Positions 35,052 to 44,718 are shown, counted from the first letter of the stretch. The stretch: DNA of 64,000 nt from Bacillus sp. SJS (GCF_000732485.2 NZ_JAQV02000012.1:62001-126000), one strand, 5' to 3'. Numbers and translations are program-made. Notes: generated by a model from the sequence alone, not told the origin.

Positions 35052-35412
35052 GATTGGACAGGCTTAATGCCTGTCTTTTTTGATGGCTTTTTTCCCGCTG
35101 AGTGCTGTGAATATTCGATCCAAACTGACCGTTTATCCATTGTATGTAGTTTAAATGAATCAAACGCAATCCTTAAACTTCGGAAAAAAATATGTAAAAA
35201 GAAGGTTGTTTTAGTTTTATTTTCCTTTTCTTGGGTATAGGTAGATTAGACCTCATCTACCCTCATAATCAGAACTAAAGTTGCGGATCTAATTGCTTAT
35301 TGTTTGCAAAGATTGTCGAATGTATAGTATTCACCTTTGTGTTTTTTTATGATGGTTTAGGTGATTTCCACGATTTAGTAAAATCTTACATAATCCAGGG
35401 GGTATTGAGTTC
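35052..35412 (+). other. Intergenic region with terminator and inverted repeat, no gene
   Basis: The 361-nt stretch starts with a terminator: stem GACAGGC / GCCTGTC (35057-35075) then T6. Further on, GGTAGAT (35240-35246) pairs with ATCTACC (35255-35261) around an 8-nt loop. The remainder is AT-rich and must hold the promoter of the exporter operon. No open frame with a ribosome site is present. Confidence 0.75.
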
Positions 35413-37101
35413 ATGAATAACAATGAAAATCGAACAGGAAGATCTGAAGCCGCTGCAGCAACGGAGACGGTTCCAAGCAGACAAATGGGGAAATTTCCGC
35501 TGAAATGGGTCATTGCAGGAATCGTTGCTTTTTTAGTAATCGGGGGCACGGCAGCTTACGCTTTAATTTTCAATAAATCGGCTAAACAGGTTTACTTGTT
35601 CTCCGAATTTAAAACGTTTCAAAAAGCAGCTGAGGATTTTGAAGATCAAAACGGCGAGCTTGCTGATTTTCAGGAAAAGTTCGCGGAAATGGCTTCCAGC
35701 ACAAAAACAGAAGTTACAGGCGGTGTTGAAGCCGATGGAGTACTGCCTCCCGAGTTTGAAATGATCCAGGAGTTAATAAATGAGGCTGCCATTACAACGG
35801 ATGTTGAACAGGATCCAAAATCAGATAAGAGCTTTACGAAGGCAGGCATTGCTATTCAGGGAGAAAATCTTCTGGATATGGAAATTTACCAATCACCTGA
35901 ACAGGTTGCTGCAAAAATACCTTCAATTTATGAAAAGTACCTCTACCTGAATTCAGATGAATACGGCAAGTTCATGAGACAGGTAGATCCAGCCTATTCC
36001 GGACCTGAAAAGCTGAGCTTTCAGCCGCTTACGATTAAAGACTTTGAACTGAATGAAAAGGAACAGAAGCACCTTCAGGATACGTATGTGTCCTTCTTAA
36101 ATGAACAGCTGAAGGATGAATTCTTCACGAAAAAGGATAATGTTTCTTATGAGCATAACGGCGAAAAGCAGAGTGTAACCCAGGTTACAATGAAATTAAC
36201 AGAAAAAGAAACAAAAACGCTGATCAGCCGTTTACTTGATCAAATGATTAAAGATAAAGAGCTTCATACTATTATAGCGAACAGGGTAGTGAAAATCGGG
36301 AATACCGGAGCAAGCCAAATGGATATGATGGACCCTGAAACAGTAAAATCTGATTTCGTGGATGGTCTGAAAGACGCGAAAGAAGGTTTGAAGGATGCAA
36401 AGATCCCTAAAGGATTTACTTCCGTGCTGATGGTGAACGGTGATGAACTGGTCATTGACCGCAAAATGGATCTGGCCGTAACGGACACGGAAAACGGATC
36501 GAAAAATGAGGTTTCCATTCATACAATGGACGTTCCTTATGACGGGGATAAGAAAAGAGACCAGGAATTTAAAATGGATTTAGTCTCTGATAATCAGGAT
36601 GAGGGTGCATCCATCCTATTAACAAACAAGATCGCAAAAACAGATGATGCCAACCGGACAGAGAACCTGAAAGGCAAAATCTCAAGCAAGGATCCAGCAG
36701 CTGAGGGAGCATTTAATTTCTCAATGAAATCAGAGTTTTCCGGAAAAGATCCTGCGAAGCAAACGATTAAACGCGACTTTTCATTAGGTACAGAAGACGG
36801 AATGGATTCTCCGTTTAAAATTGAGGGTAATGTTACACAAAAGCAGGATGTAAGCGTGAAGGACAATTACAGCAACCAGCTTTTTGAAATTAAACTCAAT
36901 GGTGGTGCAGATATGGCAGAAGGATCTATTTCTTTAAAAATCGACACGAAGACAAAACTAAAGAAAAATGCCGATATTCCTAAAGTTAATCTGGACAATG
37001 AAGTTAATATCAATAACATTACACCTGCCCAAATGACAGACATCCAAATAAAAGCCGGCACTAAACTGCAGGATCTAATGATGCAGCTTGGAGTCATTTA
37101 A
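35413..37101 (+). CDS. Membrane-anchored extracytoplasmic protein, DUF6583-like
   Basis: This 562-aa protein has a 30-residue cytosolic N-terminus, one membrane span (WVIAGIVAFLVIGGTAAYAL, about 33-52) and a 500-residue outer domain. The outer domain is Lys/Asp/Glu-rich with repeated beta-strand pairs. No catalytic motif is seen. I tentatively link it to DUF6583. It is the first gene of a four-gene operon with two ABC-2 permeases and an ATPase, so it is probably the outer partner or accessory subunit of that exporter. SD GGGGGTATTG precedes the ATG. The gap to the next gene is 8 nt. Confidence 0.7.
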   Translation: MNNNENRTGRSEAAAATETVPSRQMGKFPLKWVIAGIVAFLVIGGTAAYALIFNKSAKQVYLFSEFKTFQKAAEDFEDQNGELADFQEKFAEMASSTKTEVTGGVEADGVLPPEFEMIQELINEAAITTDVEQDPKSDKSFTKAGIAIQGENLLDMEIYQSPEQVAAKIPSIYEKYLYLNSDEYGKFMRQVDPAYSGPEKLSFQPLTIKDFELNEKEQKHLQDTYVSFLNEQLKDEFFTKKDNVSYEHNGEKQSVTQVTMKLTEKETKTLISRLLDQMIKDKELHTIIANRVVKIGNTGASQMDMMDPETVKSDFVDGLKDAKEGLKDAKIPKGFTSVLMVNGDELVIDRKMDLAVTDTENGSKNEVSIHTMDVPYDGDKKRDQEFKMDLVSDNQDEGASILLTNKIAKTDDANRTENLKGKISSKDPAAEGAFNFSMKSEFSGKDPAKQTIKRDFSLGTEDGMDSPFKIEGNVTQKQDVSVKDNYSNQLFEIKLNGGADMAEGSISLKIDTKTKLKKNADIPKVNLDNEVNINNITPAQMTDIQIKAGTKLQDLMMQLGVI

Positions 37102-37109
37102 GTTAGGCA

Positions 37110-38324
37110 ATGATATCTTTCCTTTATATGACGCTGTTCTTTCTGAAAGGCGTTGTCCGAAAATGGAAAACTCTTATTCTCTTATTCTCTGTCCCGCTCA
37201 TCTTAATGGGCGGTTCAGCTTATATTGCGGCAAAGGCGTTCACGAATAAGGAACGCCTTGAACCGTTTAAGGCCGCAATTGTAGACCAGGATGAAACCTT
37301 TCAGACAGGATATGTCATCAAACAGCTGACGGACAATAAGGAACTGACACGTGTTGTAAAGCCTGTGGTAACTACTGAAGAGAACGCGAGAAAGCTGCTT
37401 GAAGAAAACAAAATTGCCGGCATGGCAATCCTGCCTGAAAACTTCAGCAAAACCATTATGAACGGGGAAAATGTCCCGCTCACGGTGATTGGAAATGAAA
37501 ATAAGCCTCTTCAGGCCTATTTGTTCCGCCAGGTCATGGAAAGTGCAGCTGATTATACATCGGCTGCTCAAAGCGGAATTAACACCATCTATGATTTTAT
37601 GCTTCAAGGGGACCTTTCAAGTGAAGTCAGAAAGACAGAATATAAAAAGGATGTCCTCTCCTTTTCCTTGCATGCCCTCGGAAGAAATGAAATATTTGAC
37701 GAAACGGAAGAAGGCAGTTTATTTCTGAAGAATATCCTTTCCTACTACGGGATATCGATCTTCACGCTGCTTCTTATGGTTTGGGCCTATCAAATCTTAC
37801 TTTTTATGCGGGGGCAGATTACGTCTGGAATACGGACGCGTTTGCTGCTTTACAAAATGAGTGCTTGGAGATTGAGCCTTTCCGAATGGCTGGCTGCAAG
37901 TGTTTTCCTGCTCCCCTTGCTTGCAGCAGGGGTGTATGCCTTAAAGGCGATTGATATCTGGAATGGAGAACGCATGCTGGAAATAGGGGCAGGGTCTATT
38001 TTGATCTTACTGATTTTTACGGCTCTATTTGGTTTTGTATCATCCATTTTCACGAGTGACCGGCTTTTCCAGCTTGTATCTGCTGTATTTATTTCCACAG
38101 GCTGTGTACTGGGCGGGCATTTTATTCCTTCCTTTTACTTGCCGGCATGGCTTGAACCATACTCATTGTACTCAATCAATACGTACGCGCTGGATTTGAC
38201 ATACGCTCTTTTCGGAGGCGGGACTGCTAATTTCGGACCTCTCTTTATTCTGTTATGTGCCTTAATTATTCTTATATCACTTGGTGCGTTCCTGAGAGAA
38301 AAGAGAATGGAGGCGAAAGGATGA
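37110..38324 (+). CDS. ABC-2 type exporter permease, subunit 1
   Basis: This 404-aa protein has one N-terminal membrane span (about 20-40). A large extracytoplasmic domain of about 165 residues follows, then five or six C-terminal spans. This is the YhgE/ABC2_membrane_3 arrangement. The outer domain contains AAIVDQDETF and AILPENFSKTIMNGENVPL, the conserved pattern of these permeases. It should pair with the next gene to form the channel of a heteromeric exporter. The ribosome site is weak (TTAGG), fitting translational coupling. It overlaps the next gene by ATGA. Confidence 0.85.
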   Translation: MISFLYMTLFFLKGVVRKWKTLILLFSVPLILMGGSAYIAAKAFTNKERLEPFKAAIVDQDETFQTGYVIKQLTDNKELTRVVKPVVTTEENARKLLEENKIAGMAILPENFSKTIMNGENVPLTVIGNENKPLQAYLFRQVMESAADYTSAAQSGINTIYDFMLQGDLSSEVRKTEYKKDVLSFSLHALGRNEIFDETEEGSLFLKNILSYYGISIFTLLLMVWAYQILLFMRGQITSGIRTRLLLYKMSAWRLSLSEWLAASVFLLPLLAAGVYALKAIDIWNGERMLEIGAGSILILLIFTALFGFVSSIFTSDRLFQLVSAVFISTGCVLGGHFIPSFYLPAWLEPYSLYSINTYALDLTYALFGGGTANFGPLFILLCALIILISLGAFLREKRMEAKG

Positions 38325-39487
38325 GAATAGCGCATCATACATTCATGCAAATACTGAAAAAGCCATTTCTCCTTCTTCTCCTTCTCTTTTTGCCGGCTGC
38401 CGCCATATACGGGGTAAGTGAATTCACAGGAAATGTCGAAGAGGATTTGAGTGTACCGGTAGCCATCGTAGATCAGGACCGGACTGATTTTTCAAAAACC
38501 TTCATAAACAGACTGGAAAAACAGGAACGGATTAAGCTTTCTCAAACGACCGAAGCGGATGCAAAAGATTTGCTGCTAAGAGAAGAAACGGATACGGTTT
38601 TCATTATTAAAGAAGGCTTTAAACAATCAATCAGGGATGGTGAGAGAGAAGGCATTATTGAAATGCGGACCTCTCCGTTATCTGTAGCCTCAGGTGTGGT
38701 TCGGGAGATAGCTGCGAGTGAAGTGATCCGGTTTACATCCAGTGCTAAAGCGGCAAACCGGGTGGAAAAAATTGCCCGGAAATATGAGGGGAATTTTTCA
38801 GCTATAGAAGGAATCTGGCAGGAAGCCTATCAATACGCAGATCAGCAATGGGAGCCAAAGCCGCTCATGACTATCCGGTATGTCGCTGCAGAGAAGGAAA
38901 AAAACGCGGAAATGGAGTCCGATTCCGGATCGGGAATGCTTGAGTCTCCAGCTAGAATATGGACGATAGCTGCCTTGCTCTTGTGCATGTTCACATGTGA
39001 CTGGATTCCAAAGGAAAAAGACGTTCTTTATAAACGCATCCAGACGACACCGGCAGGGCTCAATGCTTATATTTTGCAATCCTTCATTGCGTACCTAGCC
39101 CTGAATGTAATACAGGCTGCAGTCAGCTGGTGGATGATTGGCAGGCTTGAAAGCGGAACGCCGATTACGCTGCTCATTCCAATGGTGATTTTCATGATGC
39201 TTGGGCTATCTGTCAGTTTTTTTCTCGCCAGCATTTCACCGCATACAGGTAATTATTACACGGCAAGTACCGTGTGGATTTTTACAGTAAGCCTGCTTGG
39301 AGGAAGCGTTGTCCCTGCTGGTGAAATTCTGCCGCAGCTGAAAAACCTGCAGGAATGGCTGCCTCAGGCACCTGTTCTAAACTGGGATCTTTATAGCGGC
39401 TCCATCTGGCTGAAGCTGATTCTTACAGCAGCACTGAGCAGTATCCTTATCTTTATTTCAATGTCTCGCTTAAGGAGTACCCGATGA
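38321..39487 (+). CDS. ABC-2 type exporter permease, subunit 2
   Basis: This 388-aa protein has the same architecture as its neighbour: span near residues 14-32, outer domain with VPVAIVDQDRTDFSKTF and VFIIKEGFKQSIRDGEREGI, then about five spans. The two permeases are paralogues and probably form a heterodimer. ATG 38321 sits in an ATGA overlap with the upstream stop, after GGAGGCGAAAGG. Its own stop overlaps the ATPase start in the same way. The exported substrate is unknown; lipids, peptides and antibiotics are all known for relatives. Confidence 0.85.
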   Translation: MRIAHHTFMQILKKPFLLLLLLFLPAAAIYGVSEFTGNVEEDLSVPVAIVDQDRTDFSKTFINRLEKQERIKLSQTTEADAKDLLLREETDTVFIIKEGFKQSIRDGEREGIIEMRTSPLSVASGVVREIAASEVIRFTSSAKAANRVEKIARKYEGNFSAIEGIWQEAYQYADQQWEPKPLMTIRYVAAEKEKNAEMESDSGSGMLESPARIWTIAALLLCMFTCDWIPKEKDVLYKRIQTTPAGLNAYILQSFIAYLALNVIQAAVSWWMIGRLESGTPITLLIPMVIFMMLGLSVSFFLASISPHTGNYYTASTVWIFTVSLLGGSVVPAGEILPQLKNLQEWLPQAPVLNWDLYSGSIWLKLILTAALSSILIFISMSRLRSTR

Positions 39488-40197
39488 TTAATATAGATAA
39501 AGTCACCAAAACCTATGGAAAAAAGCAGCCCCTTAAAGAGGTGTCTCTCACGATCTCCAAAGGTGAGGTATTTGGGCTCCTTGGCAGGAACGGGGCCGGC
39601 AAGTCTACCCTTCTTTCCATTCTCGCGGCGATTTCTCAACCGGATTTTGGAACGGCTCATATTAACGGTATGGACAGCAGGAAGCAGAAAAGAAAGGTCA
39701 GGGAATGCATCGGCTATGTACCGCAGGATATTGCTCTTTGGGAGCAAAATACCGTGAAGGAAAACATGATCGTGTTCAGCAAGCTGGCCAAAATCAAGGC
39801 ATCTGAAGAAAGCTTAAAGAAGCTTTGTTCTGACGTTCAGCTCGAGGATCAGTGGGAGGAGAAGGTAAGCAGACTCTCAGGGGGCATGAAAAGGAAGCTC
39901 AATATTGCCGCAGCGCTCATTCATCAGCCGGATATTTTGCTGATGGATGAGCCGACTGTCGGAATCGACCTTCAATCGAAGCTTGAGATTAACCGTCTCG
40001 TAAGAAAGCTTGCGAATGAAGGAAAAACAATCGTTTATACGACCCATGATTTAAACGAAATTATGACCTTGTTTAACAGAATCGGTGTTTTAAAGGATGG
40101 GAATTTTTCTTTTATTGGCACAGCGAATGAGGCGGAAGAGAAATATGGCGGGAACACCTCCCGGGATGAGTGGATCTATAACCTTCTGAACCGGTAA
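39484..40197 (+). CDS. ABC exporter ATP-binding protein
   Basis: This 237-aa ATPase has Walker A GRNGAGKST (35-43), Q-loop GYVPQDIAL, signature LSGGMKRKL near 131 and Walker B ILLMDEPTVGID near 152. The H-loop is TTHD near 182. It powers the two permeases encoded immediately upstream. The start overlaps the preceding stop (ATGA), so the last three genes are strictly coupled. The domain is the CcmA/DrrA-type found in ABC-2 exporters. It contains no C-terminal extension. Confidence 0.93.
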   Translation: MINIDKVTKTYGKKQPLKEVSLTISKGEVFGLLGRNGAGKSTLLSILAAISQPDFGTAHINGMDSRKQKRKVRECIGYVPQDIALWEQNTVKENMIVFSKLAKIKASEESLKKLCSDVQLEDQWEEKVSRLSGGMKRKLNIAAALIHQPDILLMDEPTVGIDLQSKLEINRLVRKLANEGKTIVYTTHDLNEIMTLFNRIGVLKDGNFSFIGTANEAEEKYGGNTSRDEWIYNLLNR

Positions 40198-40271
40198 AAA
40201 ACCAGCATTGCCCTTCCCTTGAAAAAAGCGTTTAATATAGAGAATGGAAAAAAACGAAAGCAGGCGGAAGT

Positions 40272-40991
40272 TTGAGAATCAATAAATATATGAGTCTCTC
40301 AGGGCACTGGTCCAGAAGAGAAATAGACCGTTTCATTGAAGAAGGCTGTATTACCGTAAATGGCAGCGTTTGTGTCCGCGGTCAGGACGTTTCAGAGGAA
40401 GATGCCATTCTTGTGATGGGGATGCCCATACCTGATAAGCCAAAACCTGTCTATATCGCTTTAAATAAGCCTCCCGGCATTGTGTGCACCGCTGTCAGGG
40501 ACGTGCGTAATAACCTTTTCGAGTATATGGACTATCCGGTGAGGATTTTCCCTGTTGGCCGTTTGGACAAGGATTCCCAGGGGCTTTTAATCATGACAAA
40601 CGATGGCGATATATCAAATCGAATTCTTCGCTCTGAGAAAAGCCACGAGAAGGAATATGTGGTGACCGTCACCAAGCCGTTCGGAGGTGAATTTCTGGAA
40701 AAGATGGGAGCGGGTGTTGCCATTCTTGGGACAGTCACCAATCCGTGCAAAGTAAGCCGAATATCCTCTGACACGTTCCGAATCATATTGACTCAAGGGC
40801 TGAACAGACAGATCAGAAGAATGTGCAAGGAGCTCGGCTTCTATGTAACGAGACTTGAAAGAATCCGGATTATGAACATCAATCTGGAAGGGACGGAGCT
40901 TGGGGAATGGAGGCATCTTACGGATGGTGAGATGCTGACTTTATTTGAAAAGCTATATGGTAAAACCAGGGAAACTACGTCTGGAAAGTAA
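40272..40991 (+). CDS. rluF: 23S rRNA pseudouridine synthase RluF-type (RsuA family)
   Basis: This 239-aa enzyme has an S4 RNA-binding domain (RINKYMSLSGHWSRREIDRF, 2-21) and an RsuA-family pseudouridine synthase domain. The catalytic motif is VGRLDKDSQGLLIMTNDGD, whose first Asp attacks the uridine, near residue 97. GLNRQIRRMCKELG follows near 177. The S4 sequence and motif pattern match RluF (Psi2604 of 23S rRNA) better than RluB. TTG 40272 follows AGGCGGAAG. It is a single gene between the exporter operon and a strong hairpin. Confidence 0.87.
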   Translation: MRINKYMSLSGHWSRREIDRFIEEGCITVNGSVCVRGQDVSEEDAILVMGMPIPDKPKPVYIALNKPPGIVCTAVRDVRNNLFEYMDYPVRIFPVGRLDKDSQGLLIMTNDGDISNRILRSEKSHEKEYVVTVTKPFGGEFLEKMGAGVAILGTVTNPCKVSRISSDTFRIILTQGLNRQIRRMCKELGFYVTRLERIRIMNINLEGTELGEWRHLTDGEMLTLFEKLYGKTRETTSGK

Positions 40992-40999
40992 CATTAACA

Positions 41000-41041
41000 A
41001 AAACAGGGAGACGCATTTTATAGCGTTTCCCTGTTTTATTT
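41000..41041 (+). terminator. Terminator of rluF
   Basis: The stem AAACAGGGAGACGC / GCGTTTCCCTGTTT (41001-41036, one mismatch) has an 8-nt loop and a T-rich tail. Confidence 0.88.
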
Positions 41042-41055
41042 TAAAATTTGAGTCA

Positions 41056-41183
41056 GGCTGAATGAAGCGGAAGGACGACACTCCGGCGGGAGCAGCGGGA
41101 CAGGTGAGACCCCGCAGTCGCGAAGCGAGGAGGAGGCTCACCGCCCGCCCCGCGGAAAGGGAGTCCTGCAGCGGAAATAAGCC
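41056..41183 (+). repeat. Dispersed structured palindromic repeat, copy 2 (128 bp)
   Basis: It shares the blocks GCGGGACAGGTGAGACCCC and GGAGGCTCACCGCCCGCCC with copy 1. The terminal arms differ (GGCTGAATG / AAATAAGCC). The inner hairpin is TCGC-GAA-GCGA (41118-41128) where copy 1 has GGCGC-TT-GCGCC, so the pairing is kept although the bases changed. It lies between the rluF terminator and the PqqD-like gene, which has no other content in that gap. Confidence 0.88.
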
Positions 41184-41245
41184 CAAACAAATCTAAGTTA
41201 AATAGTAAGTGGTTTATCTACGATGCTTTTTGGACAGCCTCTTGT

Positions 41246-41623
41246 TCATTCATCTTTCCATACTAGCCATTCCTGCGATTCCAGGATTTGAATAAATTTT
41301 GTCAGCCTTGGGAGAACGGGCTCGGCATCTTCCCCAAAATGGGCGCTCATAGCATTGGCCAGATCCGCCACGGTGGCATCATTCTTCATTTGTGAGAGGG
41401 CATACGTCCCGTACTCATCCATCTGAATGGTTCTAAAGGAAGGCTGTTTCAAGAAACGGATGGAAAATCGTTCAGCCCAGTTTGCCCGCTGTACGATTAA
41501 AACCCCTTTGCCGCCGTCCTTCATCTGCAGTTCAACATGATTAGCAAGAAGAGGAACCAGTTCAAGCAGGTTCCTCTCTTTTTTCTTATTAAACACGCTT
41601 TTTGCTGCCTTTAAACGATACAT
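41246..41623 (-). CDS. PqqD-like protein coupled to an OPT transporter
   Basis: This 125-aa protein has the PqqD winged-helix pattern in its second half: IQMDEYGTYALSQMKNDATV, ADLANAMSAHFGED, then a final helix and strand ending in WLVWKD. PqqD-like domains bind leader peptides of ribosomally made, modified peptides, though many stand-alone copies have no known partner. It overlaps the end of the OPT transporter gene by about 35 nt, so it is translated with it. ATG 41623 or TTG 41629 could be the start; neither has a good ribosome site. No radical-SAM gene or precursor peptide is visible nearby. Confidence 0.72.
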   Translation of the reverse strand: MYRLKAAKSVFNKKKERNLLELVPLLANHVELQMKDGGKGVLIVQRANWAERFSIRFLKQPSFRTIQMDEYGTYALSQMKNDATVADLANAMSAHFGEDAEPVLPRLTKFIQILESQEWLVWKDE

Positions 41624-43481
41624 ACCCAAGCAGTACCGCTAAAAGAAGGAATAGGATAAACGGAAGCAATGCACTAGGGAACAGGGCATTTTCCGGAATG
41701 TTTACTTCAAAATACAGGAGAATCGCAATGACAACTCCGATAAGAGCCTCTCCTGCAATCAGACCGGATGCAAACAGGGTTCCTCGGTCTGTACGTTCTG
41801 CAAGAGCTTCTTTGGTCTTTGAGAATTTCTCAATGAAGAAGCGTACAAATCCGCCAATCATAATGGGTGTGCTTACGTGAACAGGCAGGTAAATACCAAC
41901 CGCTACGACAAGAGAATTCATACCGAAGAATTCAAGCGTTACGGCAATTGCCGCTCCAATAAAGATTAGATCCCATGGAAGATCTCCGCCAAGAACACCC
42001 TCAGCCAAAATTTTCATTAACGCGGCTTTCGGTGCAGGAAGATCAGCTGAACCCATGGTGTACGCATTGTCCATCAAGATTAGAATGAATCCGATCAGGG
42101 AACCGGATGCAACGACACCAATCATCATTGCAACCTGCTGCTTCCAAGGCGTTCCTCCGACAATGTAGCCGGTTTTTAAATCCTGGGAAATATCTCCTGC
42201 AACAGCAAGGGCTGTACAGATGATTGCAGCTACGAGAAGGGCAGCAACCATTCCATCCATGCCGGAGAATCCGGTTGCTTTATACACAACCGTAACAATC
42301 AGCAGTGTTGCAATCGTCATTCCTGAAACAGGAGAGGAAGAGCTTCCGACGACTCCGACAATACGGGATGCCACGGAAACAAATAAAAATCCGAAAATCG
42401 CAATGGCAATTGCGCCAATGATTCCGATTTGCGTAACAGGAACGAACGCGATAATCAAAACAAGTGCAAGGATTCCGATCAATACATATTTCATCGGAAT
42501 GTCCTGCTCTGTCCGGATTGGTGCTGCCTGCAGATTCCCTCTATTATCACGAACCCCTTTGAATGTAGCAAACGCCGAACTGAAAAGGGTCGGAAGAGAT
42601 TTAACCAAGGTAATCAAACCGGCTACTGCAACCGCTCCGGCACCGATATAGCGGATATACCCTTCCCAAATACCCCATGCATCCAATTCGCTGATTGGGG
42701 CAACAGCAGGGAAGATTGCAGCGTCAGAACCGCCTCCGAAGAAGCCGATTGCAGGAATCAGAACGATCCAGGCAAGAAGTCCGCCGCCAAGCATTTGACC
42801 GGCAACTCTAGGTCCGATAATATAGCCGACACCGAGAAGGGCAGGCAGTGTATCAATTCCGACTACGGCATTTTTAAAGTTTGTTATGCCGGTTTCCACT
42901 TCCGTCTTGAACAATTTAAATCCATCGCCAAGTGCTTTAAAACCTCCGCCGATTAACAGGCCGATTCCAATCAGCTTCGCACTGTTTCCGCCTTCTTCAC
43001 CGGATTTAAGCACTTCAGCACAAGCTGTGCCTTCCGGATAAGGCAGGATCTCATGCTCTCTGACAATTAAAAGCTGACGAAGAGGCACCATCATAAATAC
43101 ACCAAGGAATCCCCCGGTAAGGACAACGAAGATAATCAGCCCCTGGCTGACATCCACATCCCAAAGAAATAAGGCAGGAAGGGTGAATACCGCTCCGGCT
43201 CCAACCGCCTCTCCTGCTGTCGTCATCGTCTGAACGATATTGTTTTCCAAAATCGAGTTCCTTCTAAATAATCCTCTTAAAATCGCCATTGAAATAACCG
43301 CAGCAGGAATAGATGCTGATACCGTTAAACCAATCCGAAGTCCTAAGTAGGCATTCGCTGCACCAAACACGACCGCTAAAATAATACCAAGAACAATAGC
43401 GGTTACAGTCAGTTCAGGCAAAGATTTAGATGAAGGAACGTAAGGGACAAATTTATCACGTTGTTTTGAATCATCTGACAA
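41589..43481 (-). CDS. OPT-family oligopeptide transporter
   Basis: This protein of about 630 aa has some fifteen hydrophobic segments. It carries OPT signatures in the first spans (GAANAYLGLRIGLTVSASIP, near 45) and the STMTTAGEAVGAGAVF-like stretch QTMTTAGEAVGAGAVF near 88. The OPT family moves short peptides or metal-chelate complexes, driven by protons; the substrate here is unknown. TTG 43481 has TAGGTGGCGA about 7 nt upstream. A GTG at 43493 lies inside that site and is the less likely start. The PqqD-like gene overlaps its 3' end, so a peptide substrate is a reasonable guess. Confidence 0.87.
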   Translation of the reverse strand: MSDDSKQRDKFVPYVPSSKSLPELTVTAIVLGIILAVVFGAANAYLGLRIGLTVSASIPAAVISMAILRGLFRRNSILENNIVQTMTTAGEAVGAGAVFTLPALFLWDVDVSQGLIIFVVLTGGFLGVFMMVPLRQLLIVREHEILPYPEGTACAEVLKSGEEGGNSAKLIGIGLLIGGGFKALGDGFKLFKTEVETGITNFKNAVVGIDTLPALLGVGYIIGPRVAGQMLGGGLLAWIVLIPAIGFFGGGSDAAIFPAVAPISELDAWGIWEGYIRYIGAGAVAVAGLITLVKSLPTLFSSAFATFKGVRDNRGNLQAAPIRTEQDIPMKYVLIGILALVLIIAFVPVTQIGIIGAIAIAIFGFLFVSVASRIVGVVGSSSSPVSGMTIATLLIVTVVYKATGFSGMDGMVAALLVAAIICTALAVAGDISQDLKTGYIVGGTPWKQQVAMMIGVVASGSLIGFILILMDNAYTMGSADLPAPKAALMKILAEGVLGGDLPWDLIFIGAAIAVTLEFFGMNSLVVAVGIYLPVHVSTPIMIGGFVRFFIEKFSKTKEALAERTDRGTLFASGLIAGEALIGVVIAILLYFEVNIPENALFPSALLPFILFLLLAVLLGYVSFKGSKKRV

Positions 43482-43677
43482 TTTACTCGCCACCTATAGT
43501 TATAGTAAAAAAACATTTATTATCTTACCACTGTTTCGCGTATATCAAAAGTGTTTTTTTTCAGAAGGGTATGAAAAAAAATTGTGGAACTATTATATAG
43601 AAAACACATCTGCTAACTATTCCCCCTCTTGTCAGCAATAATTCTGCTACGCGTAAATTGGAAGGGAGCGTATTCAT

Positions 43678-44718
43678 ATGGAATTAATAAATGCGGTTCA
43701 ACATTCATTGCGGTATACGGAAGATGATGCAGGTATTACGGAGCTGCTGCCGAGCTACAGGGTGGACATGAGACATGCGAAGGAAAATGAAAAGTTTTTT
43801 AATGCAGGTCTAGTCAGTGATTGGTCTAATTTGACCTGGAAAGAGGCCGGGAAGCCGTATGAAGTGAAAACCGCCGCTAAATCCAAACGTGAGTATGAAC
43901 GCGAGAACGGGGAAATGTCCGTAAAAGCTTCATGGGAATACTTTAACCGGTCCTTTCACGAATGGTTTGTGAAGGACGTACCGGATGAACTAACCCAAAG
44001 CAAGCGCGAACTGAAGCAGCACCTCTCCAGATTCCGGTTTTCGGAAGTTAAAGAAGCATTAGGGGAAACCGTCCGCTTATCATTATGGAACTATGCCCAC
44101 CGAATTGAGGATGGTGTCTGGGATCCAAGGGGCAAACGCGCCCTGTTTGAAGGATTGGACGTCCATAAACCGAGAATCCTCTTCCTTGGCGCTGCAGAAG
44201 GGTATGAAGCCATGCAGCTTTATGCCATGTACCCCGGCGGTGAGATTGTGATGGCTGATTATGATGAATTCTGCAAAACCGACCGTTTTGGCCACTTTCC
44301 TGATACGTATCCCTTCCTTGGAACGAACCCGCAGACGGGCCATATGAAGGTGTGGTATAAGGATCAGATGAACATCACCTATTTGGTTGAAGATATAAGG
44401 AATTTACAATTCGGAAAAGAGTTCGACATTGTCTTAAGCGTCGGTTTGTTAGAGCATTTTCCGGATGAGCTGAAGCATGAGGCGCTGGATTGGCACCGCA
44501 AATTTTTAAAGCCGGGGGGCTATGTCATTATGACAACACCGAGGCTGCAATTGAAATCCAAGCTTTTCTACACCATCATGGCCGATGTAATGAACCATAC
44601 GTACCGGGAGCTCATGGATATCCGGCAGATGGGGCTTTATGTGTATGAAGGCGGCTTTGAAATTCTCCGCCACGGCTTCATTAAAGTTCATAATGGAATT
44701 GTGGCAAAACCGCGCTGA
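43678..44718 (+). CDS. Class I SAM-dependent methyltransferase, unknown target
   Basis: This 346-aa cytosolic protein has a 155-residue helical N-terminal region. A Rossmann methyltransferase follows, with motif I ILFLGAAEGYEAMQL (about 163-177), acidic motif II VMADYDEF, motif post-I VLSVGLLEHFPDEL and the strand LKPGGYVIMTTPRL. The last segments resemble UbiE/Coq3-type small-molecule methyltransferases. The N-terminal half matches nothing I recognise. SD GGAAGGGAG precedes ATG 43678. It is not clearly in an operon; a small lipoprotein gene follows after 50 nt. Confidence 0.82.
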   Translation: MELINAVQHSLRYTEDDAGITELLPSYRVDMRHAKENEKFFNAGLVSDWSNLTWKEAGKPYEVKTAAKSKREYERENGEMSVKASWEYFNRSFHEWFVKDVPDELTQSKRELKQHLSRFRFSEVKEALGETVRLSLWNYAHRIEDGVWDPRGKRALFEGLDVHKPRILFLGAAEGYEAMQLYAMYPGGEIVMADYDEFCKTDRFGHFPDTYPFLGTNPQTGHMKVWYKDQMNITYLVEDIRNLQFGKEFDIVLSVGLLEHFPDELKHEALDWHRKFLKPGGYVIMTTPRLQLKSKLFYTIMADVMNHTYRELMDIRQMGLYVYEGGFEILRHGFIKVHNGIVAKPR

